From the NCBI GenBank assembly GCA_964017155.1, contig OZ024856.1, forward strand, positions 11,866,125-11,930,124: a stretch of DNA of 64,000 nt, read 5' to 3'. Shown piece by piece: positions 43,147-57,000 of the stretch. Positions within the stretch are counted from its first letter, which is position 1, and every line of letters begins with the position of its first letter. The notes beneath the pieces are model-generated. The model was not told where the DNA came from. It saw only the letters and a list, made by a program, of their open reading frames with translations, and did not search any database. This DNA comes from Oasisia sp. SBJ-2009 (lineage: Eukaryota; Annelida; Polychaeta; Sabellida; Siboglinidae). The translations under genes were made by a program, and so were the position numbers.

Positions 43147-46100
43147 TTATGAACACCAGGAGTCGTCCTGTAGACATTTGCCTAAAAACCACATCGTCAT
43201 CAATCGGTTCTTGCTGTTGAGTGCCGCAAACTCGGAGTTGTTGTCTCGGCGCCATCTGGTGGCCATCTGTTGACTCTATCGACAAAAACAACCGTGGTCT
43301 ACTGACTAGTGCATGTGGGGAAATGATTGCTGGTAACATTCAGGGAACATATAGCAGCACGTACCGAGGAAAAACAGTCTCAGAATATGAGAGGCGTTAA
43401 TCCCATGCCAAGTTTAATAGTGAAACTATCACATATTATATTGTTGCAGAATGCTGAGAGCCAGTATTGTCTTAACTGGTATTTTATTTGTTTTGTATGG
43501 AATGGCAAAGAGGGCCAATAGTATATAACAATTTTTATTTTTTATTTTTTGTGCTTCATAGATATCCTAAACAAAGTTGCTGTGCCACACATTCTACAGC
43601 ACATAAGGACTAATATGAAAGACTAAAGTATGGGTACTCACAGTGAATGGGCTGGGGAATATTCTCTTCCAAGTCTTCCTGTTGACGTGCTCTAGATAGG
43701 CGAGTTTGACCGTGTCCATATCATGTGGGCCGAGACAGGACAGACAAACCCTACACACCTACAACGTACACAGGTAGACAAACCCTACACGCCTACAACG
43801 TACACAGGTGTTTACTTTGAATATGTGTTTTTGCAAACCATCATAAAATATTTGTTTCGAAATGTGTGAATGAACACATCATAAGATTTAGATTGTCAGC
43901 AAAATTTACATTTATTTCTTAGTGAATCACTTTTATGTCTTTCTTAACATTGACGAAAATATATAACAGCAAAAGAAGAATAACAATACTGGAATATTCA
44001 ATAATACCAAGATTTTATTGCTCTAATGATGATGATGATGATTTATTATAAAAACTATACAGGGATTCAATTATACATAATATATATGATCATCTTGTCT
44101 AAGTTTCTATAATGATGGTGTTAATTAAGCCACAAGAGGCAGATGTTCCCTCCAGTATAAGCAATATATACAGAGTGTATGTTGTTATTTTTTCCATGGT
44201 GCAAGATAACTAAAAACTGCAGTTAAAGAATAGAAAAGTAGATAGCACACATAGCACACATCACTGGTGTGCTATCAGCTGTAGTAATCTCAGAACCCCT
44301 ATGAGGACCATTCCACCAGAGTGTAAAAACGACCTCATAAAACAACTGACAATCCCAATTGTCCAGTACCCAGTCTACCAATCACTGCACACAATGTCAG
44401 CCACTCTTTAGAGATGGCACCTGGCTTGATATATATTTGGGTGCACTTGCCTGACCCTTGAAGGGCCCACACTAAAAGTTGGAATACAAATGGACACAGA
44501 CCACATTGATCATTGTGTTCTGATCATACATGCATTGTTGATATAGCCCTGTGTGGACTTTTGATCATTATGATCAATATGTCTAATTAGCGACAAGTAC
44601 CTAGCTAAATAATGTAACGAAAGAACTATTAAATGTTGTTGTAATGTTAGGAAGTTAGTGCAATTCAATTTGAAATGTATGAACTGTCCATTGAGAAAAC
44701 ATAAATGACAGATATACTCAGAGAAAAACCTCTCACAATTTTCAATAGTCTTGTAGACAACTACTCACAGTCACTGATAAATATACCTGAAATATTCCCC
44801 TATAAATTATATCATATAAAACTAAGACTGCCAAAGCTTCAGAATTCTTCATATTTCTGTGTAGTAATTGTTTTAGAAAAAATAGTGTTTGGCGTACACA
44901 GAAAAAACATACTGTGTGACAGGTTGTTACATCAGGTTATGTTGGCATCCAAATGATTTAAATAGGCCTTTGAAATACCCACAAAATACCAACAAAGTCT
45001 ACAGGCACATGCATCACAGATAACAACAATGCATGTCAAATCCTCCTGAATATAGTCCACCATTTATTGTCTGTCTTGTTGTATGGACTCATTATGGGCC
45101 TGCAGTGGAGTATCTTAAAACTAACTCAAGTAAACCCTGTTTCAAAAGGCAACCCTACCTGTAATCTACAGTCGTCCTCACACAGTTTGGATGAGCACTG
45201 GTCGGCGTAGACACTCACATCTCTGTCAGACACTTGCATATTCGTCTCATCTGTGATGCTGCAAAATAAATTAACTTATTTTTACATGCAGTAGTTAGAG
45301 CTACAATTAAATGATGTGGTTTATATGACCCACAATTGCTACTGCCATCAGTCTGCAGTAACATGTCTCCATAGATAGCCACTTAGCAATATATTTTGCC
45401 CACAATGCATAGTGAACCAACCACTTCCTGCATTGACCTGATCAGGGAATTGGTTCATTATGCCAGAAAAGATGTGACCATTTACACAGTGTTAAATATG
45501 TATACAACCAATAAACAGTACAAAGAACAACAGTGATGGTTGTGGTCAACGTGATTTGATATATCAGAACCAATGAATAAATATACATAAATCAGCTGTT
45601 CATTCACAATGTGAGCAAAGCATTTTTGCTATTTTTACACTCACAGGTCATCACCTACTTGCAGCCATAATGGCCAACGTATCTATATTCATGGTATTTT
45701 TGTATCTTTTACATTTTATTCTGATTGTGTCTGCCACCTTGGACAATGTTGCTACATTGATCAGTAATGTAATGTTTCCAGTAGTGAGTCAGAGTATTAG
45801 GTTTTCTCAATGATTTCAGCTTGTTTTTATAAATATATTATAAATGTTATTGTTGCTAGTCAACGACATCAATCGTGGAACTTGGCAATGACTGAACACA
45901 TCAATTATGCGCAATGTATCATGGGACTTTGTGAACTTATACTTCAAGTCTTCAAGTATTTACTGCTAAAAAGTGATGTTTCACTATCCTGCAGTTGTAA
46001 CGTGACTGTGTGCTAAAGTAATAAGTAAATGAAATAAATATGACAAATAGATAAATACAATTAACTGTACATTAAGTGTACATTAAAACGATGAATAAAT

Positions 46101-47965
46101 TAATAAAATAAATATAATAAATAGATAAATAAATTATTTGTACATTAAATTTCACGGTCATACAACGTAAAGGATACTACACTGTGAACTAAAATAATAA
46201 AGTAATAAAATATTAGAATAAATAGATCAATAAAAAATGTAATACATTAAATAAAAAAGCAGGCAGTCCATGATTTACACTAAAACAATCTACTATAATG
46301 TCAATGTCTGAATTACTGGGATGGCGGCTCTCTGGAACACTTCTGCGGTAGATGCAGATACACCCTCCTCTAAGTGGGGATAACGAACACATGAACATTT
46401 CTACCAGTGTAGAAGCATGGAAAGATAGAAGAATTGATAAAAAAGAAATCAGACACACATTGTATAGTTTTATGTGCATGTAGTTAGTTACATGGGGCAG
46501 TAAAATGGTGAGCAAAATTAACTTGCCCAGCACTGACCGTTGTGTGTAGCCGGCAATGCCTGACCGGGCAATGCCCACCAGACTGAACATGCTGAAGACG
46601 ACCTGCTCATACATCAACTTGTTCCGGGGGAAGTGGGCACTAGACAGGTTGGGCGACATGTTCACCTGAAACATGCACATTTATCAATCGGTCAATTTGC
46701 AGCAGCACCTCGACTGTCGAATGAATTACCTGTGAAGATTCATGCACCCGGGACATTACCTACATTTAGAAAGTGTTTAAAGACATCTTTTTATTAGACA
46801 TTTCAATTAATTCAAATTGTTTTGAAATGACGGACATTGCTTTAGAATTTCTTTTTAGTGTTTGCACGTTTTAATCAGTGTTTATGTCTTAGATTAATTG
46901 ATAGATTTATATATGTATATGTATATGTATATGTATACAGTTTTAGTAAATGTTTTAATTTTATATTAATTTATATAATTTACAAACCAAGTTTTAGTAC
47001 TATACATTTTAAAAGCACTGTGTTTACTTTAGTTTAAATTAATTTGTATAATTTACATACAAAAGTTTAATAGTACATCTTAAAATAAAACATAATATGA
47101 TTTATATTAATTTATATAATTTACATTTGTATTTATTTTATTAATATACATCTAGTATATTTCTTGTGCAGCGCATCGATCCGCCATGCGGGAATTAGTG
47201 CTATATAAAAACTGTATTATTATTATTATTTATTTCAAAACACACAAATTGAGAAACAAAACAGGTCAAGTAAATAACTACTTAATAATAAATCACATGG
47301 TAAAATAAATAATGAAGAAATATGCTTTGATGAGGAGTAGACATAAGTTATACATTTATAAGTGTTTACTCCAGGAAACATTTTACCAAAATAATAATAT
47401 AAGTAGCTATACTTAAGTAATGCTAATCATACAGTTACAATAGGATTAAGCATGTAGATATAACAAAGATTCACTTGATGTGATATTGATGTATTGGTAT
47501 GTTTACATAATAGTTATTTGTTTAAGAGTATATATATTACACTTTACTATATTTATTGATGTTAGGGTAACAAACAACGTATTTAGTGATATTTAGTAAT
47601 TTTATGCCAAGTACAGGTATGGACATACTTCTCATATTTGTACGCACATTTTATCTCATAAATTTATAATAGTTTACTAATTACTAGACACATAAAAAGT
47701 TAAGGCTTGTCAGTCATCAAGCATATTTATCTAATATTTTCTACAGTATCATTGTTTTATATTTTAATCTAATCAGGATCTAATCTGTAATGGTTTTGTT
47801 GGGAATTTGGTGGGAAAGAACTGATGTAAAAATGAATCTTCAAGGTTCAATCTTACATTTCCTGAACACTAAATATAAAAGAGCAATTCCTTTCAAAACA
47901 TACTCCATTATTTATAATTGTCATATATCAAGATCATAGGCATAGCCTGACGAAGCCAATTTATG

Positions 47966-48017
<52 letters not shown>

Positions 48018-51000
48018 TTATTTATTTATATTTGGAAGATATTTAACACAATATACTACAATATGCCAAAGTCAAATGTACAAAGAAAAGAAGAAAAAAA
48101 AGAAACTTGTATTACAACACACCAACTTAGTATTAGAACAATATTTCAAAGCCTGTTCACATACCTCCAACAAATATACTTTGAGATGTTCATCCAGGAT
48201 AAAATCAAACCGGACCATCTCAAAGAAATTCCTACAAGAAGAACCACTTCATATAACTATAAAGATTATTGAGCAGCCGCATTCAACAACTTCATATATA
48301 ACTACAAGTGTATAAAGGTTATTGAACATTTATGGAATTGTGATAAATGTAAGTACATAATATGGAACAGGTGCTATGCTATTCACAATGCATAAAGCTG
48401 AATATTAGTTGTAGGTTGTTTCTCCCACATCCAGGCACACTTTTAACAGAAATAGTACACTAGAAAAACAATGCATGTCATAAAAACAAAAGGTCGTGGG
48501 TCAGATTTCTTATTTGCATGCACCACAGATCTACTGCATATTAACTGTTTGTTTATTAGCAGTCATTCCTTCCATAAGATGCCCAACACAACATATCACA
48601 TTACCTTCTTGACGCATACGCATTTGTCTCAACAATAAAATGTTTCTCCATGGTGAGGTACACTTCCCGTACAGCTGCCATCAGGTCATTCTGTAGTTTC
48701 TCTGTGTCTTTACCTAGAATCATACAGAGTCAGATCACATTTTCATTTTCCATAGGCGACCATTATAACATTTCCTTCATTTCCTACTAATCTTGATGAG
48801 CTCTGTTATTGACGATTTCACAGCATATTTACCCTCCATAGACAGAAGTTCTGTGAACAATTTGTGAACTTCTAATACCTCAGGCTCCCACAAACTTCTT
48901 TCAAACCTTACACCCCTCCATTTCATCTTGAACCACCCACGGATTGCCCCTGATTACATCACCAAGCAAAATGACAACTGTATTAATACGCAGAAATGCA
49001 CCGACTGACAGCTGTCATAATTTGACAGCTCTGATGCCACGCTGCACAAAAACATCATTTCTACTCACTCCATACTACATATGTCCTCAGAGAAATTCAG
49101 ACAACCTGCATAATGCTGTTTTATAGGGTACTCTTTGGTCGGGTAATGGCGGATGAGCACCTTATTGTGGTCTGACATCATACACCATATTAGTCAGAAG
49201 CTTATCTTAATTGAATTGACTTGTTTGCATATTGGGTTTCACTTTAGAGAATCTTTATCAGCATTTGCTCTGTCTCCCTGGGGCTGGTCGGAATAAGGGC
49301 AGAGGTCTCTCCCAGTTACTGGCTGTCTTCCCTAATCCAGCCAGCAGTCAAATAATGTGGGATAAAATTAACTGGCGGGAAATTAGTCTACGGTCAAAGA
49401 CAATGTTGTCTTCATTTTAACAATTTACTAACACAAATTGTGCACATGATCTGACTGACAGCTGTGGGTTTTATAATTCTATATTTTATATTAATTTTGT
49501 TGAATGATTGGAGCTACTCAGCACCTTTGCTTGCTCATGATTCCTAAATGCCGTATACACAGACCATAAATGCATAGAACACCGCATACAGCAAGCCTTT
49601 TCCACACCACTGCGTTAAGCAGAAGATAACTGGTATGCTAAGTTTTGACTACTGGTTGTGTGGATGATAGGTTTTAATATCCTAGCTGTTAGAACTGGTA
49701 TACCTTTGTATAAACAGAAATATAATACCCAGGTAATCATTTAGTGAATCTGAGTAATAATTGTGTGATTCTGAAGGCATTGTTTTCTGAAGTCATATGA
49801 CCTATTCCGTTTAGTGCAGTACTTTCATGCATATGTGTAAAGGTGTAGAATTGTGATATCATTATAATATCATAATACAGTGGTACAGGCTCCCAAACGG
49901 CTAGAGCGGCCGCTATTACTTTCTGGTTACTGTACGTAGCCTTCCTGACAGGGAGTAGCGCCGACTAGCGCATCATCGGTCGGGCCAGACTTTAAACGCC
50001 TGCCTGCGGCTGACCACGCAGATGGACAGTGACGTAAACAGCGGCCGGTCACCTATTTTATTATAGTTGAGAGTTGACAGGTCTAAGTGTAACGAACCAC
50101 TAGTTATGTTGATTGTATCACAAATGTGATGAATATAACTAGTTTGACTAATCACAAATGTCGTGAATATAACTAGTTTGACTAATGTTATTACTATTAG
50201 TTGTATCTGTATTTTATTAGTCTTTGTAAACGGTATATTGATATATCATGCGTTTCTGGAGTACTTGTAAACGGTGTGTTGATATATCATGGGTTTTTAT
50301 AACTATTCCTTATATGTAGATGAATGAAGTCTATATATGTAGATGAATGATGTTGAGAGTACTGAAATACTATGCGTTCGTGTACTAGGTCAATATAATT
50401 ATATGGTTCGGTAACTCTATGTAACATTAGTTTTATTGTTACACCATGCATGTATAGGTGTCAATTATACCCGTCAATTATACCAATAAACAGTCTCACA
50501 TCGTCTGTGTGTTGAGTCTGTGTTCAACATCACGACCCCTTACATAAGCAGCCTGACTGGTGTGCATATGCAGCCTCAAGGAATACATGTCAAACTACTT
50601 TATTCATTCTGATAGAAATGAAATACATTTTGACATGAAACACACAAGTATTACTGGAAGGAGGTCCAGATATCTTGGTCATTACAAAAATTCAAAATTA
50701 ACCACACAAAATATTTCCATACAATATAACCACAGATGGACATTCTCAATGACAGAATTGTGAACACTGCAGTAGTTCCATCCAGTTTCTCTGCCTTTTT
50801 TGTGATCCCTCAGACAATGTAAGTAATCAGGTAGGTGATAATGGGTGACTTTACCTTGGTTTTTCATGTAGGTCAACAAAGAAACCTTTGCACTGGCCTT
50901 CAAGTCATTGTAGGACCTTGACAGGGAATCTACCTGCAATCAACATATACACTTAGACACCTGGTTATGTCTGTCCAATGGAAGCGAAGGAATGACATGA

Positions 51001-54000
51001 CTCAACTCACTCATCATCACTCACTAGGGGGCGCTGCTGAATACATTGGTGCATCAGTCTTGGTACTCCCTGCAGGTTGCCCTGCAAAACTCTGCAGATA
51101 AGCTTAGGAAATAATATCGCTTGCTGGCAATTAAGTTTCGAAAGTATGGAAAATATATGTAGTTGTACACAATACTGGTCAGTGGTTTGAGAGAGTGGTT
51201 AAAAGGGTAATGACATTGGAATTCATGGAACTCTAAAACATTGTCTTGAAATGTGAGAATGGGTCAGATGGGGGGGTGTCTACACTAACAATTCTCATGG
51301 TTGGTACAGTGAAGTCAGTTATGAGTTCCACACAAGGCTTAACAGATTTGCCATCCTTATTACTGTAGAACTTCATGTTTTACCATTTCATATTGACAGG
51401 ATACAATGTGCTGTTTTAATTCATTTCAAATAATATCATACACCTGTGCTCTGTTTATTTGAGGCAAAGGAAAACAAGCTTACGTTTACAACAAATAAAC
51501 AATGCGATTTTGAATGGATGAAAATTCATATAATTTGTCATTCGTCATGGGATATATTTACCAAGTCAACAATTCCACAGCTGCTTATCTGTAGGTTGAT
51601 TTAATGAGGCATACTTTAAATTAAATTAATTAATAGTTTTTTATTTGTAGAAATGCTGCTTGGTTATTAAAAAGTTAGTTATTAAAAACGCTGCAATATT
51701 GAATGTTTGAGCCAATCATGAAACTAAGCCCTGATTGCCTGATGTGACAACCGTGAGGGGCAGAGTTCAAAGTAACATCTACAGGGATCCATGAAGGATA
51801 ATAACAAACTAAGAAATAGTTAGAGTTAGTGTGTGTAAACATATGTTTCTCACCTTCCAGACAGGTAAGTAGTTGTCTGTTATGACGTACTTCAAAATAT
51901 CTTTGGGGTCAAATGGGTAATATTCATGTGGGCAAAACCTACAAATAACACGTGCCATGCATCAGCCAGCAAAATTAACAAGCAATCTAATCTGGCAAAC
52001 AGTAATACAGTGGAATTTAAATTCCAAATTAGTCTTAGATGAACCATGTCAAAATGTTGATGTCTAAGAAAAGATTAAATTGCTTTCATTCTGAAGTGAG
52101 TCTTAGGGGTCATCTCAGAATGTTGATGCCTGTATCACATGAAATTATTTTTGTTTGGGAAGGGGGTCAGTGGCAGCTTTATCTGGTGGCAGACATCAAT
52201 ATATTTTGCTGTGGACCGACACTGTTGATATATATTAATTGTTACCATTATATTATTTTTTATCTAAGGGGTGAGGTGGGGGGCTGAGGCCAGATGAAAG
52301 TAATTTGGTCTGACATCAGACATTCTAAGATGATCCCTTTCTCAACAGACCCAGTGTCTCACTGATTACCATGTCACACTCATAACTATGCTTGAGACGT
52401 CCAAAATATTTACACATATATGTATTACATTGTATTACAACAGCAGCAACATGACTTCTCCTAACTCAGTCAATCCCATGGTAGTTCTCAGTTGACATTA
52501 TAAACTATTTTGTTCTTTGTCTTATGTTACAAATACACTGGAATGTCTGACTGCTGCACATGGTTGGCATCCATTTGATGACTTGATGGATACTGTTGCT
52601 AGGCAACAGGTACAGTGATGTATAGACAAATTCCGAATTGTCAGGAATCAATTTAATATCACTATTATAGGAAAATAAAACAGTTATTGCATATAAAGGC
52701 ACAGTTATTAAGCAGGGTTGTACAGTAATGTATTGTGATAACATTATACAAAAGAAAACATCTGTAATTTCAATAAAACATATCATTAGGGTGACTGGTT
52801 TCATTACCTGAGCAGCCACTCTGCTTCATGCACATACACACGTAGTGGGTCAATCGATGTCAAAGTCACGTACAAGCCAATGTCAAACATCCTGAAAAAT
52901 ACCACTTCATCTCAACCCACGTCAAACCTGCCAGCAATGTGTGGCACTGTACACTGTCTAGTCTCTAATCTTGTACGGACATGACACCTTCAAAATTACC
53001 GTTCATCTGGAGAAAAAACTACTCTCTTTTCAGTTGGATTGACTACAGGTGTACTACAAAAACTGGCTACTGTATTACCGCCATCTTTTCAGCAAATACT
53101 GAAATTCACTATTAATTCATATTACCAAAACTTACAATACAAAACATGCTTATATTTTATATGGACCATTTAAATGTTACTGATGTGAAGATCATGCTGA
53201 AAACCAATGTTACAAAAGTCTAAAATCCTGCTGACCACCAGTTTGCTAACATTCTTATGAATTCATAAGTCTGATCTTCATTCCTTCACAGTGATGATAT
53301 CATGGATGTTTTCTTATGGGCTCAACATCTCAGTGAAATAAATACAGAAAATTGCACATTCTGAACAAATGTCACACCATATCTCTTCTTATGATTAAAC
53401 ACTTAATAATGGCTACAACGGTACATACTTTAAAAAGACAGATTTATATCTTCTGTTAGCAGTTTGATTAATCAAGCAAAAGTACACCCAAGTGGCTCCA
53501 CCTACCGGCCATCAATGAGGTAAGGGTTGCCAATATACTCTTGGACAAATGTATCAGGATTGGTGAGATTCAACTCTGAAAGCAAACAGGTGTTTGTGTC
53601 TCCATTATTCAGCCTGAGGGCTAAGTGATACATGTTTGTTTTAGCAAGTGTCTATAAGTGGTAATGCGAAATATACCTGTACTTACTATTCACAAGTAAA
53701 CAAACATATTATAGCATATTTGTTCTATTAACTGTGCATGTCATAATAAACAAACACCCTCTTTTTAACAGCATGACACCATGGCAGTGATCTCCAAAGT
53801 CAAAGGCAAAGCTAAAACGGTTGTTATATTTACCCTGCTTTTTATTACATAATCGTCCCTAGAAATTATGTGAAAAGTTGCTTCCTAGCACTTATCATTA
53901 TATCCAGTAGACATGCAGTGCATGCAAGTTCTTGTTTTGTTCACGTGAGCATTCGCTGCATCACCTACCGAACTTCTCTGTGCAGCAGGGCCTGAAATGG

Positions 54001-57000
54001 CTTGATTCAAAGCTACTTAGAGCTCAACCCGTGCAGAGCACACTGCCATTGTCCAGTGCCAATAATGGCTAGGTTCGAATTTATTTAAGATTACACCTAG
54101 GTATTGTGCTTAAGTAAATCATGATGATATATGATGCACATAGTGTATTCTTATGTGTTGATTATGGTTATATTTAAGTGTTTCATTCCCCTTTATAATC
54201 AAGCATCAATTAAACTACAATAAATAGTACACAGCTGATTTGAACTCTTACCTTCCGAGGTTTTGATGCGTACACCTCTGTGGTTATTGCTTTTTTGCAC
54301 CCATTTCTGATCAGGGTGTATTTTTATCTGTAAGGAAATTAACAAACTCATCAATCTGAGCAACTTAATAACCTTTATAATGTACTTAACGAACAGATAG
54401 TAATTATTTCTTTAAAATTCTGTCACTATGTTTAAGTGTAACAATGAATAAATACTTAAATTAATGTGATTATTTAGTTAAAACTTATTCGATGCCTCTA
54501 TAAAAGCCAGTATAGCCCCAAGTATATTACTATACTGAAGCACAACACAAATGAACATAAGTCCATAAAATCATATTCCCAGATCATGCATGAATGGAGT
54601 TTATTCATTTGAATAATTGCTGAGTGTCATTATTTAGCCTCGCGGAAAACTCCTCATTGCTGCTGTCGATTTCCATGTATTAATTGTGCGCATTACCTTG
54701 AGGCAAATATATGAGCAAATCAGGCCACAATATGAAAGTAATCTTATTCAAACTGTTACATTTTACACATGTGTTGTCTGAAGTCTTCCATGTGGAAAGC
54801 GTACTCACATAGTTCAGTAATGCATCCTTTTTTTCTGGTATCTTAAACGACCTAGGAATGAAACTGAGATCAGCCATGGCCAAGCTGCCTTTCCTGGTGA
54901 CATAGCCCCCGCCAGGGAAATGGTTCACCTAAACAGACAGCCCCAGCTTAGTGGTCATTAGTACACACAAACAGTGGACTGCAATTAAAACACACTCCAC
55001 TTGGTAAATTAGCTGTTTTTACCAGAAAAAATGCAGTATGTATGAACAGAGGAAATAAATTAGATTATACCTACCACTGCATGTTTTTTTTATAAAAGCT
55101 ACTGGTAAGATTATATGTTTATTTATTGGGGACATTATTCCTTGTTGCTGTAGTTGATTTATTGGCTCAAAACCATGGCTAGTTTGCTGTAAATAACAAG
55201 GTAAGGTAAGTTTGTGTCAGAGTTTCTTATTAATCCAAACATTAAAATCTGTAATACAAGATAATGAAGATATACAAGACATAGGCTATGCAATGCTAGA
55301 AATCATAAATAAGCTAACAGCGAAGGTTGGGAAAATCAACCACACAATGATTAAGAAATGGGGCTTTTGGATTATGAAAGTATATGAGACTATTCTTCAT
55401 AAGAACAAGAAACTGCGATTATTTTTAGGAACAATCACAGTATAGGTTTACCTTCTGGTGCCATTTTAGATTGAACAATTGGAGTCGTTTGTCTACGAAT
55501 GGGTACGTGTGCACCCACAAAACATCCCAGCTGTCATTGAGAGAGCCACGTTTGTATCCAATGCGAGAGAAGACATTGGTGATGTGCTTCAAGTAGCCTG
55601 TCTGTAACTGATGGAATACAGTGTCTTAGCACACGCGCTTCAAGTAGCCTGTCTGCAAGAGAATGTGGTTTATCAAAACTTGAGACCATGAGATTGAGAG
55701 GAGATCAGATATAAGTGTTTAAAGAACAAAAAAAGACTACGGTTTCGCGTCATACACCTAATAGTTTTATATAAAGTAACAATTTCCAAATATACTCAAT
55801 TTTTTAACGTCAGCAGTTTACTCAGAATGTGACTTTAAAGTCTAAAATTCTAACGAAATCCACGATGGTCTAGACGCTGCCATAGGTGAAGGGTTAACTT
55901 GGCTTGGCCATTCAGCGCGCGGCATTCTATATCTCTGCTGATGCCAGTCAGCTTCCTGCGACTTTGTTAAGGGTCAACAACTTCGAGTCTTCGACAGTTC
56001 GTTCAGTTGGCGTGACATCTAGCAGCTGCTTATAGACGTATATCTAAATCTGTGGTTAAATCTATGGTAAACTTTAGTAATTATGCCTTACTGTTCGGCA
56101 TACGGTTGCAATAATAGTTAAAACAACCGGTAGTATTGAAGCAATGGATTCACATTGGTGATTTGCGGGCGTACTGTTTGGAGTCCAAGTACAGTTCACT
56201 TTGCTCGGTCCATTTTGAGGAGAAATGTTTTGAAGTAGACATGTATCATCAGTTGATGGGATGATTTCAGCGACAACAATAATAGACAACTTTATATTTA
56301 CCATCACCAGCATGTTACGCGCGTTGCCGAGTTGCAGCCATTTCATGACAACAGCCAAACCCCATGCAAGGAATCTACGCGGAGAGCGCCTCACCGTCGT
56401 GACGTCATTCTTCGTCTAAGATGGGGTAGCTCATAGTATTTAGATGGCTAGGTGTTAAAAAATATTTTTTTGGTAAACCGCTGGCGTTAAAAAATTGAAT
56501 ATATGTGGAAATTGTTACTTTATATTAACTCTATTAGGTATATGCCACGAAACAGTTAACTTTTTTTGTCCTTTAACATATTGAATGGTTATGCAATATT
56601 GATAGAAATGTTGCTTTTCTCGGTTTAGGAAAATGGAAGGACTAGAGGACATGAAGCTATATAAATATTAGCAAAGAAGCAGTGTACACTAGATATTACA
56701 AAGTTATTATTTTCACAAAGAACAGTACATGGATAAGATTACCTACCGATTGTGTGGGTGTTAATAGTGCTATATGTTTAAAAATAAAATCGGCATATAT
56801 CTCCGAAAGGTGGGATACATTTAGATAGGTAGTTTGGACTCTCAAAAAGCTTCTGTCCATGGCCTGTGGTCTAGAATTACTTATCTCAGTGACAATTTTC
56901 TAGCAAACTGATTAAATCTTGTTACACTATTCTGAACATACTTACATTCAAGGCATGTATACACACAATGGGCTGCTGTGAACTCTTCTGCGTGGTTGCT

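Noticed and set aside
48063..48315. + strand open frames over 48.1-48.3 kb
   Set aside because: They are shadows of the - strand TTLL exon 48165-48231, which fits in phase between its neighbours.
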